In this document: positions 45,269-55,407 of the stretch, in pieces | Layout of the letters: the number at the start of each line of letters is the position of its first letter | How positions within the stretch are numbered: position 1 is the first letter of the stretch | Position numbers and translations under genes: made by a program | Notes under the pieces: model-generated | The model's database searches: none | What the model was told of the DNA's origin: nothing | What the model saw: the letters and a program-made list of their open reading frames with translations, nothing else | NCBI GenBank assembly: GCA_019232625.1 | Contig: JAFANP010000028.1 | Coordinates: 62,001 to 126,000 of the forward strand | Reading direction: 5' to 3' | Length of the DNA: 64,000 bases | Origin: Alphaproteobacteria bacterium | Lineage (GTDB): Bacteria; Pseudomonadota; Alphaproteobacteria; Sphingomonadales; Sphingomonadaceae

Positions 45269-45781
45269 TCAGCGCGGCGGGGGCGCGGCGGCGTCCTCGG
45301 CGGCGGCCTCGGCGTCGATCTTGCCGAGCCGCTCGCGCCGCGCCGTCTCGATGAGCGCGTTCCAGTTGATCTCGTCGCGTCCCGCCCGCTCGGCCCGCGC
45401 CTCGCGCACCAGCTGGTTGAAGCAGCCCGACGCGCCGCCCGGCCCGACCGGCGAGCAGCTGCCGATGCCGTTGCGGCCGACATATTGGAGCTCGCTGGCG
45501 CGGTTGCTCCAGGCCTGGTTCTTGGGATCGCCCGGATCGCCGCGAAGCCGCTCGGGAATTCGGTAGCGCTCGCTCTCCGGCTTCCTCGCGCAGACGACGA
45601 TCTCGTCGGCGCTGCCGGGCGGGCAGGGGTCGTCGCCATAGACGATGAGCTGGCTGACCTTGGCATCGTCGGCGGCGGGAGCCGCCGCGGCGGCCGTCGC
45701 CGGCGCCTGGGCGAGTGCGGGAGCGGCGAAGGCGGCCGCGGCCGCGGCCGCGGTCGCCAGGAGGAGAAGGCGCACGATCAT
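45269..45781 (-). CDS. hypothetical secreted protein, paralogue of 44718-45083
   Basis: Encodes 170 residues. Signal peptide (1-24), Ala-rich spacer, then LIVYGDDPCPPGSADEIVVCARKPESERYRIPERLR and ELQYVGRNGIGSCSPVGPGGASGCFNQLVREAR, closely matching the next gene, plus a charged C-terminal tail of about 40 residues. The ATG overlaps the coq7 stop (ATGA), so it belongs to that operon. Confidence 0.78.
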   Translation of the reverse strand: MIVRLLLLATAAAAAAAFAAPALAQAPATAAAAAPAADDAKVSQLIVYGDDPCPPGSADEIVVCARKPESERYRIPERLRGDPGDPKNQAWSNRASELQYVGRNGIGSCSPVGPGGASGCFNQLVREARAERAGRDEINWNALIETARRERLGKIDAEAAAEDAAAPPPR

Positions 45782-46347
45782 ATCCTTTTCGAAAGGGCGA
45801 TGGCGAGGCGGCAGCCGGCGCGGATGAAGGCCGACAGGACGGGATAGCCGAAGGCGCTCTCGGCCCCGGACTCGATCGCCGTGTCGCGATGCTCCAACTC
45901 CTCGCGCTGGAAGCGGGTGATGGTCGCGGCGAGGTCTCCCTCCTCGGCGCCGAGCGCCTGGACCTGCTGGCCGTAATGCTTGTCGATCTCCGTCTCGACC
46001 GCCGCGGTGCAGGCCATTGCGGCGCTGGGGCCCATCAGGGCGGTGACGGCGCCGAGGGCGTGGCCGGCGACGTTCCAGACCGGCTGCAGCAGGGTGGGCC
46101 GGACGCCCCGCTCCACCATCATCGCATCGAAGGTCTTGAGGTGGCGCTCCTCCTGCCCCTGCATGCGGGCGATGACGCGCGCCGCGGGATGGCGCGCGCC
46201 GAGCACTTCCAGCTGGCCGCAATAGATGCGCGTCGCGCCATATTCGCCGGCCTGGTCGACCCGGATCATCGAGGCGACGTCGGCCCGCTCGTCGCCCGGG
46301 CGCCACGCCGGGGCGGCCGGGGCGGGGGCGGGATCGGCGACGGTCAT
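45778..46347 (-). CDS. coq7: demethoxyubiquinone hydroxylase COQ7
   Basis: Encodes 189 residues. Ferritin-like di-iron monooxygenase of ubiquinone synthesis; iron ligands sit in RVDQAGEYGATRIY, QEERHLKTFD, ETEIDKHYGQQ and REELEHRDTAI. Family-typical length. Starts within the dsbB stop and ends within the next start (both ATGA), showing tight coupling. Confidence 0.95.
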   Translation of the reverse strand: MTVADPAPAPAAPAWRPGDERADVASMIRVDQAGEYGATRIYCGQLEVLGARHPAARVIARMQGQEERHLKTFDAMMVERGVRPTLLQPVWNVAGHALGAVTALMGPSAAMACTAAVETEIDKHYGQQVQALGAEEGDLAATITRFQREELEHRDTAIESGAESAFGYPVLSAFIRAGCRLAIALSKRI

Positions 46348-46832
46348 GCGGCCGTCCGGGGGCGTCTGAGGCTCAGCCATAGGATCAGGAGCGCCGACAA
46401 AGTGGAGAGGATAAAGTTCCAGCCCGCCATCGAGATGCCGAGGAACGACCATTGGATCGTGTCGCAGCGGACCAAGGGCGCGTCGAGTATCTGGTTCATC
46501 AGGTCGGCCGTGGAGGTGGCGTGGACCCGGGCGGTGCACCGGGTGAAGCCTTCGAAGATCTTGGCCTCCACCCCGGCATGGTAGAAGCCGATCAGCCCGC
46601 TGGTCAGGATGGCGAGCGCCGCCAGCCAGACGAAGCTGCGCCCTCGGTCCGGCAGCCGGCTGAGCGCCAGGGCGAGCAAGGCGAAGGCGAGCGCGGCGAA
46701 ATGGGCGTAACGCTGCCACCAGCACATCTCGCACGGGACGAGCCCGGCGAAGACCTGCGAGCCGTAGGCGCCGGCGAGAAGGGCCGCGGGGACGAGCAGG
46801 GCGAGGGCTTTCGCCTTGGCGAGGCTGGTCAT
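46344..46832 (-). CDS. dsbB: disulfide bond formation protein B
   Basis: Encodes 162 residues, four membrane helices. Redox pairs: C34 and C37 in VPCEMCWWQRYAH, and the second periplasmic loop FTRCTAR...LVRCDTIQWSFLG. Passes electrons from DsbA to quinone; coq7 next to it makes ubiquinone precursors. The stop overlaps coq7. Confidence 0.93.
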   Translation of the reverse strand: MTSLAKAKALALLVPAALLAGAYGSQVFAGLVPCEMCWWQRYAHFAALAFALLALALSRLPDRGRSFVWLAALAILTSGLIGFYHAGVEAKIFEGFTRCTARVHATSTADLMNQILDAPLVRCDTIQWSFLGISMAGWNFILSTLSALLILWLSLRRPRTAA

Positions 46833-46902
46833 CTGGGGCTCGCTCCGTCATCCCGGCGGAGGCCGGAACGGCGGCAAGGGGCGGACTTGCCGTGCAGTCC
46901 CG

Positions 46903-48243
46903 TCAACGCTTCGCCCCGGTGCGGGCGGGGCCGCCCGCGGGGGGCGCGGTGCGCGCGAGGCGGGTGAGGGCCTGGACGGCGTAGGTGAGCTGGAAGTCCT
47001 CGACGCCCTTCTTCTTGAGGTCCTCGGCGGTCATCGCGAAGCGCGGGTCCGGCTTGCCGTCGTCCTTGACGATGTCGTCGCTGACCGACGCCTCGTTGAC
47101 GAGGTGGCGGCGCAGGTCCGCCTCGCGCAACCGCGGCCGGCTCTTGTAATCGGGGTCGGTGAGCTGCGGCACCTCGATGTCGGGGGTGATGCCGCCTTCC
47201 TGCACCGAGCGGCCCGAGGGCGTGTAGTAGCGCGCCGTGGTGAGCCTGATCGCGGTGTTCTGCGACAGCGGAAGCAGCGTCTGGACCGAGCCCTTGCCGA
47301 AGCTGCGCTCGCCCATGACGATGGCGCGATGCTGGTCCTGCAGCGCGGCGGCGACGATCTCGGCCGCCGACGCGCTTCCCGCGTCGATGAGGACGATCAC
47401 CGGCGCGCCGCCCGTGGCGTCGCCCGGCTGGGCGTAATAGCGCTCGATGTCGCCCTTGCGGCGGCCCCGCTGGCTGACCACCTCGCCCCGCTCGAGGAAG
47501 ACGTCGGAAAGGCCGACCGCCTGGTCGAGCAGGCCGCCGGGATTGGCGCGCAGGTCGAGGATGTAGCCGACCGGCCGGTGGCCGAGCGTCTTCTCGATCT
47601 GCGAGATGGCGGCGAGCGTCTCCGACGTGGTGGTGCGGCTGAAGGTGTTGACGTTGAGCACGCCGACGCCGTCCTTCACCTCCCACTTGACCGCCGGCAG
47701 GTTGACGATGGCGCGGGTCAGCGTGACGTCGAACGGCTTGTCGCGGCCGGGCCGGAAGACGGTGAGCTTGATCGCCGTGCCCGGCGGGCCGCGCATCGCG
47801 TCGACCGCCTCGTCGAGCGTTCCGCCGACGATGAACTTGCCGTTCAGGTGGGTGATGTAGTCGCCGGCCTTGAGCCCCGCCTTGAAGGCCGGGCTGTCCT
47901 CGATCGGGGTGACGACCTTCACCGTGCCGTCCTCCATCGTCACGTTGAGGCCGAGGCCGCCGTAATTGCCCTCGGTCGTCGTCATCAGCGACTGGTAGCC
48001 GCGCTCGTCGAGATAGGAGCTGTGCGGGTCGAGCGAGTTCAGCATGCCGTCGATGGCGCCGCGGATCAGGGTCTTGTCGTCGACCTGGTCGACATAGTCG
48101 GCGCGGACCCGGTTGAACACGTTCATGAACTCGTCGAACTCGCGGATCGAGCTGACGTCGGCCGCGGCGAAGGAGGCGGTGGCGGCGGGGATCAGCGCGA
48201 GGGCGCTGACGAGGCCGAGGGAGCGGAGGAGGTTGCTGGCCAT
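46903..48243 (-). CDS. ctpA: S41-family carboxy-terminal processing peptidase
   Basis: Encodes 446 residues. Signal peptide, PDZ domain (about 75-165: YGGLGLNVTMEDGTVKVVTPIEDSPAFKAGLKAGDYITHLNG in pieces), then the tail-specific protease core with the catalytic Ser in DAGSASAAEI and Lys in GERSFGKGSVQ. Cleaves periplasmic protein C-termini, often cell-wall enzymes; it directly follows the EnvC-like gene. Confidence 0.94.
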   Translation of the reverse strand: MASNLLRSLGLVSALALIPAATASFAAADVSSIREFDEFMNVFNRVRADYVDQVDDKTLIRGAIDGMLNSLDPHSSYLDERGYQSLMTTTEGNYGGLGLNVTMEDGTVKVVTPIEDSPAFKAGLKAGDYITHLNGKFIVGGTLDEAVDAMRGPPGTAIKLTVFRPGRDKPFDVTLTRAIVNLPAVKWEVKDGVGVLNVNTFSRTTTSETLAAISQIEKTLGHRPVGYILDLRANPGGLLDQAVGLSDVFLERGEVVSQRGRRKGDIERYYAQPGDATGGAPVIVLIDAGSASAAEIVAAALQDQHRAIVMGERSFGKGSVQTLLPLSQNTAIRLTTARYYTPSGRSVQEGGITPDIEVPQLTDPDYKSRPRLREADLRRHLVNEASVSDDIVKDDGKPDPRFAMTAEDLKKKGVEDFQLTYAVQALTRLARTAPPAGGPARTGAKR

Positions 48244-48332
48244 GACTGTCCTGGATGTCGCGAATGTGGCGGGAGTCTATCCGCTTTTCTAGCCGGGGAA
48301 AAGCAACGAGAGGTGAACGGCCCCGGCGCCGC

Positions 48333-49514
48333 TCAGTCGATCAGCGCGGCGACGGGGACCGGGCGGCCGTCCTTGCGGAGCTCGACGAGGACCCGCGTGC
48401 CGGTGGTGCCGAGCAGGGCGCCTCGGCGCACCGTCTCGCCCCGCGAGACGGCGAGCGAGGCGAGATCGGTGAGCGTCGTCACCCAGCCGCCGCCATGATC
48501 GAGGATGACGACGTTGCCGTAGCTCCTGAAGCGGGCCGCATAGACGATGCGGCCCGGCGCCGGCGCGCGGGCCGGGGACCCGGCGGCGGTGGCGAAGCTG
48601 AGGCCGCGCGCATGGACTCCGGCGTCGGACAGCTCGCCGGTGCCGGCGAGCAGCCGGCCCTCGACCGGCACGAGATAGCGGCCGGCGGACGGCGACGCGG
48701 ACGGCCGATTGACCGGGCGCGGGACCGGGCCGGGAAGCGCCGCCAGGCGGCCGCGCAGCTGGGCCTGATAGGCCTGGGTGCCCTGCCTCTCGGCGAGGCT
48801 GCGCGCCTCCTCGCCCAAGGCCAGCGCCCGGTCGGATTCGTCGAGCGCGGTCTCGGTCAGGCCCTCGGACAGCGAGCGCTGCCGCGCCTCGAAGGCGGCG
48901 AGGGCGAGCCGGCGGCGGCGAAGGTCCTCGCGGCTTCCGCGCAGAGCGGCGACGGCGAGATCGGCCTGGCGGCGCAGCGCGTTGCCGCGGGCGACCTCGC
49001 TGCGCAGGCCGGCGGTGCGCGCGCGGATCTGCGGCAGGGTGGAGGCGAGCAGCGCGCGGACGTGGACCACCTCGCCGACCGAGCCCGGCTGGATGAGGGC
49101 GAGGGCGGGGGGGCGGCGGCCCATGGTCTGAAGGGCGGCGGTGAGACGGACGAGCGGCCCCTGCTCGCGGGCAAGGCGGGCGCGCTGCTCGGCACGGAGC
49201 TGCTCGATCAGGCGGACGCGAGTCTCGGCGGCGGTGATGTCCGCTTCGGCCGCCTCGATCGCCGCCGCCAGCGCCGCCGCCTGGGTGCGGGCCCGCTCCG
49301 CCTTCCCGCGGGCGCCGGCCGCCTGCGCCGCGAGCGTGTCGGAGCGGCGGCGGGCGTCGTCGGCCTGGCGCTTGGCGGCGACCAGCTCCGCGGGCGCGGG
49401 AGGCGCGTCCCGCGCGGCGGCGGAGGCGGCCGCCGCGAGGCAGAGGAGGAGGGCGGCGACCCGCCTCGCGGCGCCGCCATGCAGGGCGGTTTGCAGAGGC
49501 GGCGTCCCTTCCAT
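48333..49514 (-). CDS. envC: EnvC-like murein hydrolase activator (degenerate M23)
   Basis: Encodes 393 residues. Signal peptide, long coiled coil (about 40-260) and a LytM/M23 C-terminal domain (LSDAGVHARGLSFATAAGSPARAPAPGRIVYAARFRSYGNVVILDHGGGW in pieces). The final HxH ligand site reads VLVELR and the first His context is changed, so it should be catalytically inactive and activate N-acetylmuramoyl amidases at division. ATG at 49514; GTG at 49517 is an alternative. Two bases separate it from rlmH, and ctpA follows. Confidence 0.88.
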   Translation of the reverse strand: MEGTPPLQTALHGGAARRVAALLLCLAAAASAAARDAPPAPAELVAAKRQADDARRRSDTLAAQAAGARGKAERARTQAAALAAAIEAAEADITAAETRVRLIEQLRAEQRARLAREQGPLVRLTAALQTMGRRPPALALIQPGSVGEVVHVRALLASTLPQIRARTAGLRSEVARGNALRRQADLAVAALRGSREDLRRRRLALAAFEARQRSLSEGLTETALDESDRALALGEEARSLAERQGTQAYQAQLRGRLAALPGPVPRPVNRPSASPSAGRYLVPVEGRLLAGTGELSDAGVHARGLSFATAAGSPARAPAPGRIVYAARFRSYGNVVILDHGGGWVTTLTDLASLAVSRGETVRRGALLGTTGTRVLVELRKDGRPVPVAALID

Positions 49515-49518
49515 CACC

Positions 49519-49941
49519 CTAACCTTCGCGATGATAGGGGTGGTTCGCAAGGATGGATGTGGCGCGCCACAGCTGCTCGGCGAGGAGGGCGCGGGCGAGG
49601 AGGTGCGGCCAGGTGACCCTTCCGAAGGCGAGGAGCAGGTCGGCGGCGGCGCGCGCCTCCTCGCCGAAGCCGTCGGCGCCGCCGATCAGGAAGCGCGCCT
49701 CGCGCCGACCCGCGTCGCGCCAGCGCTCGAGGCGGCGGGACAATTCCGTGCTGGAAAGTTGCTCGCCTTTCTCGTCGAGAAGGATGGTGACGCCCTGTTC
49801 GGGCGGGGGAGGCACCCTGCCGCCGCTTTCCGGAAGCTCGGTCACCCGAGTCGGCCAAGCGATGCGCTTCAGATAGCGCTCGACCAGTTCCGCCTCGGGG
49901 CTCCTGCCGATCCGTCCGCGGGCGACGATGTGGAGGAGCAA
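49519..49941 (-). CDS. rlmH: 23S rRNA (pseudouridine1915-N3)-methyltransferase RlmH
   Basis: Encodes 140 residues from TTG, slightly shorter than the usual 155. SPOUT-family knot motifs: LDEKGEQLSS, FLIGGADGFG, and the C-terminal LARALLAEQLWRATSILANHPYHR. Sits four bases after rsfS in the nadD operon. Confidence 0.94.
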   Translation of the reverse strand: MLLHIVARGRIGRSPEAELVERYLKRIAWPTRVTELPESGGRVPPPPEQGVTILLDEKGEQLSSTELSRRLERWRDAGRREARFLIGGADGFGEEARAAADLLLAFGRVTWPHLLARALLAEQLWRATSILANHPYHREG

Positions 49942-49945
49942 GGCC

Positions 49946-50335
49946 TCAATTCGCCGCGGAGGTCGCGCTCTCCTCGAAGCCCCACATGCGCTCGAGATTG
50001 TAGAAGCTGCGCACTTCCGGCCGGAAGAGGTGGATGATGACGTCCTCGGCGTCGATCAGGACCCAGTCGGCGACGGGGAGGCCTTCCACCCGAACGTTGC
50101 GGCCGAGATCCTGCTTGATCCGCTCGGTGAGCTTCTGCGCCATGGACGCGACCTGTCGGGTGGACCGCCCGGAGGCGATCACCATGTGGTCGGCGATGTT
50201 CGACTTTCCCGTGAGCGGGATGGTGACGACGTCCTGGGCCTGATCGTCGTCGAGCGATCGAAGCACGAGGCCGTGCAGGGCTTCGACCCGTTCGTTCGCT
50301 CCGTCCGATCTCGGAGCCGGCTGGATAGCGGGCAA
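49946..50335 (-). CDS. rsfS: ribosome silencing factor RsfS
   Basis: Encodes 129 residues. Binds ribosomal protein uL14 and blocks subunit joining in starvation. DQAQDVVTIPLTGKSNIADHMVIASGRSTRQV, LPVADWVLIDAEDVIIHLF and the final YNLERMW are typical. Start is TTG with a strong AAGGAGG that overlaps the nadD stop codon. Confidence 0.95.
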   Translation of the reverse strand: MPAIQPAPRSDGANERVEALHGLVLRSLDDDQAQDVVTIPLTGKSNIADHMVIASGRSTRQVASMAQKLTERIKQDLGRNVRVEGLPVADWVLIDAEDVIIHLFRPEVRSFYNLERMWGFEESATSAAN

Positions 50336-50344
50336 TGTGCCTCC

Positions 50345-50983
50345 TTACGTGATGGGCCGCCGCGTCACGCCGTCGCGGAGCGCCTTCGGTTTCAACGAAT
50401 AGCTCTTCTGTTGGTGCCAATCGGGGCGGGCAGCACGAATGCCGGTGGCGGAGGTCGGGTCGAGCGGCAATCTCAGGAACACGAGCGCCGGCGTTCTCCA
50501 CTCCGTCCAGGCCCTTGCCCCGGCTGCGGGCCGGACGAAGCGCCGCAGCCAGCCCATCGCGCGAGCCGCGTGGGCCGGGCCATCATATCCCGGACGCGAA
50601 ACGACTGCAATCGGAACGATTTGCGCGATCTTGCGCCACGCCCGCCAGCGGTGGAACTGGACGAGATTGTCGCCGCCCATGATCCAGACGAAGCGTCGAT
50701 GCGGGAAGCGGCGGACGAGGGCGCGAAGCGTATCCACCGTGTAGGCGCTGCCCAGCTCGGCCTCGATGGCGGTGACTCGGATGGGCAGCCGCCGCGCCGC
50801 CCGCCGCGCCGAGGCGAAGCGGGCGGGGAGCGCGGCCATCCCGGCCTTCTCCTTGAGCGGGTTTCCGGGCGAGACCAGCCACCACATCTCGTCCAGCCCC
50901 AGCGCGGCGATGGCGGCGGCGCTGATCCGCCGGTGCCCGCCATGCGCCGGGTTGAACGAGCCGCCGAGGAGGCCGGTCCTCAC
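50345..50983 (-). CDS. nadD: nicotinate-nucleotide adenylyltransferase
   Basis: Encodes 212 residues from GTG. Nucleotidyltransferase motif GSFNPAHGGH at 8-17, DEMWWLVSPGNPLK, and FVWIMGGDNLVQFHRWRAW. Makes deamido-NAD. The GTG overlaps the stop of the ParE-type toxin gene (GTGA), so nadD is coupled to a toxin-antitoxin pair. Confidence 0.94.
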   Translation of the reverse strand: MRTGLLGGSFNPAHGGHRRISAAAIAALGLDEMWWLVSPGNPLKEKAGMAALPARFASARRAARRLPIRVTAIEAELGSAYTVDTLRALVRRFPHRRFVWIMGGDNLVQFHRWRAWRKIAQIVPIAVVSRPGYDGPAHAARAMGWLRRFVRPAAGARAWTEWRTPALVFLRLPLDPTSATGIRAARPDWHQQKSYSLKPKALRDGVTRRPIT

Positions 50984-51264
50984 GACCGTGGCCGCCAATC
51001 GGAAGCGGCGTGGCGGACGCGCGCGATCTCGATATACGACCCACGCACGCGATAGATCAGGACGAAGGGCGTCCCTCGGACCGTCCACTTGCGATAGCGG
51101 CCTCTGCCGGCGGGAGTGCCGAGGTTCGGATGATCGAGCAGGATGAGCGGGGCTTCCGCGATCTTGTCAAGCAGCGAGTCCGCCAAGCCCGCCGCCACCG
51201 GCTCATAAAATTCTGCTATATCAATGATATCCTCTCGAGCGCGCAGCGCCCAGCGAAGATCCAT
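50980..51264 (-). CDS. ParE/RelE-superfamily toxin
   Basis: Encodes 94 residues: LRWALRAREDIIDIAEFYEP, LADSLLDKIAEAPLILLDHPNLGTPAGRGRYRKWTVRGTPFVLIYRVRGSYIEIARVRHAASDW, the ParE fold with its C-terminal RVRHxxxxW. ParE toxins poison gyrase. Overlaps the antitoxin stop (TGATG) upstream and the nadD GTG downstream. Confidence 0.9.
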   Translation of the reverse strand: MDLRWALRAREDIIDIAEFYEPVAAGLADSLLDKIAEAPLILLDHPNLGTPAGRGRYRKWTVRGTPFVLIYRVRGSYIEIARVRHAASDWRPRS

Positions 51265-51518
51265 CAGGCCGCTTTCCGCCCGGCGCGGCGCTCACGTATT
51301 TCTTCGACAAGCTGCTGATGGGTGATCCAGCGCCCATTTTCTAGATCGTCCTCGCCCTCCTGGACGAAGTCGATGAATTCCAATTCGTCGCTCACATAAC
51401 GTTCGACGGCATTAGCGACGATCCAGGCCCGCGACCGGTCCAGCTCCCTTGCCAACCGATCAAGCGCCTCCACCGTCTCGTCGTCGATGCGGGCGGTGAT
51501 GACGTGCTGCTTGCTCAT
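51264..51518 (-). CDS. ribbon-helix-helix antitoxin
   Basis: Encodes 84 residues. N-terminal RHH DNA-binding part (HVITARIDDETVEALDRLARELDRSRAWIVANAVERYV) and C-terminal toxin-binding segment with ITHQQLVEEIRERRA. First gene of a ParDE-like pair; probably represses its own promoter through the ACATGT sites at 51522-51539. Confidence 0.9.
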   Translation of the reverse strand: MSKQHVITARIDDETVEALDRLARELDRSRAWIVANAVERYVSDELEFIDFVQEGEDDLENGRWITHQQLVEEIRERRAGRKAA

Positions 51519-51521
51519 GCG

Positions 51522-51539
51522 ACATGTCGTAGCACATGT
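51522..51539. promoter_or_regulatory. candidate antitoxin operator (two ACATGT palindromes)
   Basis: ACATGT at 51522-51527 and 51534-51539, 12 bases apart and on the same helix side, directly upstream of the RHH antitoxin start. This spacing suits a ribbon-helix-helix repressor tetramer. A GTATAC lies just beyond and may belong to the promoter. Confidence 0.5.
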
Positions 51540-51587
51540 ATACAAATGCAGCAACGCGGCGTCTCGACGCGGAGTGTCGCATCGGCC

Positions 51588-52661
51588 ATGTTCGACGCCA
51601 TGGACTCGGGGGGAATGGAAGCGGTCGGCGAGGCCGTGACGGGCGCTGCGGCGGCTCGGGTGGTGGAGCCGTCGACCGGCGAGGTGCAGGAGGGGCGCGA
51701 AGGCGCCTGCCTCAATTGCGGCACGCCGCTGGCCGGGCCCTATTGCCACGCCTGCGGCCAGCCGGCCCACGTCCACCGCACGGTCGCCGCCTGGTGGCAC
51801 GACCTCGCCCACGGCGTGCTTCATTTCGAGGGCAAGGTCTGGCGGACGCTGCCCTTGCTCGCGTGGCGGCCGGGCGAGCTGACCCGGCGCTACATCGAGG
51901 GCGAGCGGGCGCGGTTCGTCTCGCCGCTGGCCCTCTTCCTCTTCTCCGTCTTCCTGATGTTCGCGGCGATGGGCAGCCTGGGCGGCGGCTTCAACCCCGA
52001 CACGAGCGGAGTGGAGCGGGGCCTCGGCGAGCAGGTCCGGGCGGAGGAGGCGGCGCTCGGCAGGATCGAGGCGGAGCGCAGCGCGGCGCTCGCCGCGCAC
52101 AGGCCCACGGCCGACATCGACCGGCGCCTGGAGGAAGCCCGCGAGGAATTGTCGCTGGTCAGGACGATGCGCGACCGCGGCCTCGTCCGGGGCAGCGGCA
52201 TCCGCGTCTCCGACGACGTGCCGGAGTGGATAGCGCAGGGTATCCGCAAGGCGTCCGCCAATCCTTCGCTGATGATCTACAAGCTGCAATCGAACGGCTA
52301 CAAATTCTCGTGGGCGCTGATCCCGTTGTCGGTCCCGTTCCTGTGGCTGCTCTTCCTCCATCGGCGCCGCTACCGCCGGCATTACAAGGCGTACGACCAC
52401 CTCGTCTTCGTCACCTACTCGATCGCCTTCATGAGCCTGGCGCTGGTCGGCATCGTGCTGCTGCGGGCGGTCGGGGTGAAGGGAGCGCCGCTGGCCTTCC
52501 TCATCTTCGCGCTGCCTCCGGCGCACATCTACCGGCAGCTGCGCGGCGCCTACCGGCTCTCCCGCCCGAGCGCCGCCTGGCGCACGGTCGCCTTGCTCTT
52601 CTTCGCGACCTGCGCGCTGAGCCTCTTCATGCTCCTCCTCGCCGCGAGCATCGCCCACTAG
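51588..52661 (+). CDS. DUF3667-type membrane protein with zinc ribbon
   Basis: Encodes 357 residues. Cytoplasmic zinc ribbon (CLNCGTPLAGPYCHACGQ, about 41-58) then HDLAHGVLHFEGKVWRTLPLLAWRPGELTRRYIEGERARFVSPLALFLFSVFLMF, the DUF3667 signature, a soluble helical insert (about 145-240) and four further membrane helices. Function unknown; divergent from the antitoxin gene. Confidence 0.85.
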   Translation: MFDAMDSGGMEAVGEAVTGAAAARVVEPSTGEVQEGREGACLNCGTPLAGPYCHACGQPAHVHRTVAAWWHDLAHGVLHFEGKVWRTLPLLAWRPGELTRRYIEGERARFVSPLALFLFSVFLMFAAMGSLGGGFNPDTSGVERGLGEQVRAEEAALGRIEAERSAALAAHRPTADIDRRLEEAREELSLVRTMRDRGLVRGSGIRVSDDVPEWIAQGIRKASANPSLMIYKLQSNGYKFSWALIPLSVPFLWLLFLHRRRYRRHYKAYDHLVFVTYSIAFMSLALVGIVLLRAVGVKGAPLAFLIFALPPAHIYRQLRGAYRLSRPSAAWRTVALLFFATCALSLFMLLLAASIAH

Positions 52662-52676
52662 AGCGAGGCGCCGGCT

Positions 52677-53051
52677 TCAGCCCCGGCAGGGATATTTCTT
52701 CGCGAGCAGCGCCCGCAGGGCATCCTTCACCTGCGCCCGCTCGCGCTGGGCCGGCGGAATGGCGCGGAACGAGGCGAGCAGCTCGCTGCTGTTGAGCGAC
52801 GCCTTGCCCGCGGGAGGGCAATAGGCCTGGGGCCGCCCCGCCGCCTTGGCGGCGATGCGCTCCTTCCTGAGCGCGTCGGTGGCGCGCTGCACCTCGGCCT
52901 TGAGGGCCTTATAGTCGCTCGAGAACAGCGCCATCATGCCTTTCGCCTGGAGCGCGTCGGCTTTCTGGAGGAAGACGGAGACGGGCATCGCCTCGGCACC
53001 AGACGCCGCGAGGGCGGCGATCAGCAAAGCGGCGACGATCTTGTTCTTCAT
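52677..53051 (-). CDS. small secreted protein, Rap1a/Tai-immunity-like
   Basis: Encodes 124 residues. Signal peptide (1-21), helical middle, then QAYCPPAGKASLNSSELLASFRAIPPAQRERAQVKDALRALLAKKYPC in pieces: the GYCxP...yPC pattern with two cysteines resembles Rap1a/Tai immunity-type proteins. No effector gene is adjacent, so an immunity role is not indicated. The ribosome site lies inside a hairpin (53055-53093). Confidence 0.65.
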   Translation of the reverse strand: MKNKIVAALLIAALAASGAEAMPVSVFLQKADALQAKGMMALFSSDYKALKAEVQRATDALRKERIAAKAAGRPQAYCPPAGKASLNSSELLASFRAIPPAQRERAQVKDALRALLAKKYPCRG

Positions 53052-53054
53052 ATG

Positions 53055-53093
53055 GAAAACCCCTCCCTCGGTCGCTTCGAGGGAAGGGTTTTC
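53055..53093 (-). terminator. hairpin between ftsH and the downstream gene, terminator or SD-sequestering
   Basis: A 16-bp stem with one mismatch (53055-53070 with 53078-53093), 7-base loop, A-rich left and T-rich right edges. On the minus strand it follows ftsH by 27 bases and its arm contains GGGAGGGG immediately before the next ATG (53051), so it could both terminate ftsH and hide that ribosome site. Confidence 0.7.
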
Positions 53094-53120
53094 ACGATGA
53101 ACCCGCGTTGAACGGAGCCC

Positions 53121-55091
<1,971 letters not shown>

Positions 55092-55407
55092 AAGAAATCC
55101 CATGAAAGTGGTACTTTCATGGGGCCCGGGTGGGGAGGGGCGCCCAGGGAGTACCGGTCGTTTCGCGTTCCTGCCCTAAATAGGGTCTGGGCGGCGCTTG
55201 GCAATGTAGCGGCGCGAGGTGAACGGGCGCTTACGCGCACGGCGGGGATGCGACGCGTGCGTCCAGGCGTTCGGCCGGTCCGAAATGGCTCAAATCCGGC
55301 TTGCCGGCGCCGCGCCTCCCGGGCAGATTCGGAAGGGGTCAGCGGCGCCCGGCCCGCGCCGACCCTGTAGGCGTCTCGGTTCCATGTGAGGGCCAGGGAG
55401 CGCCACC
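55092..55407. other. ftsH leader and divergent promoter region
   Basis: 316 bases without a gene between ftsH (minus) and the secreted repeat protein (plus). Apart from the hairpin at 55099-55123 and an AGGGAGCG ribosome site before 55408, nothing recognisable. ftsH promoter presumably lies here. Confidence 0.5.
55099..55123 (-). promoter_or_regulatory. 11-bp hairpin in the ftsH 5' leader
   Basis: CCCATGAAAGT and ACTTTCATGGG form a perfect stem with a 3-base loop, eight bases upstream of the preferred ftsH start and covering the alternative ATG at 55103. No other clear ribosome site is visible for ftsH, so folding here could control its translation. Confidence 0.5.
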
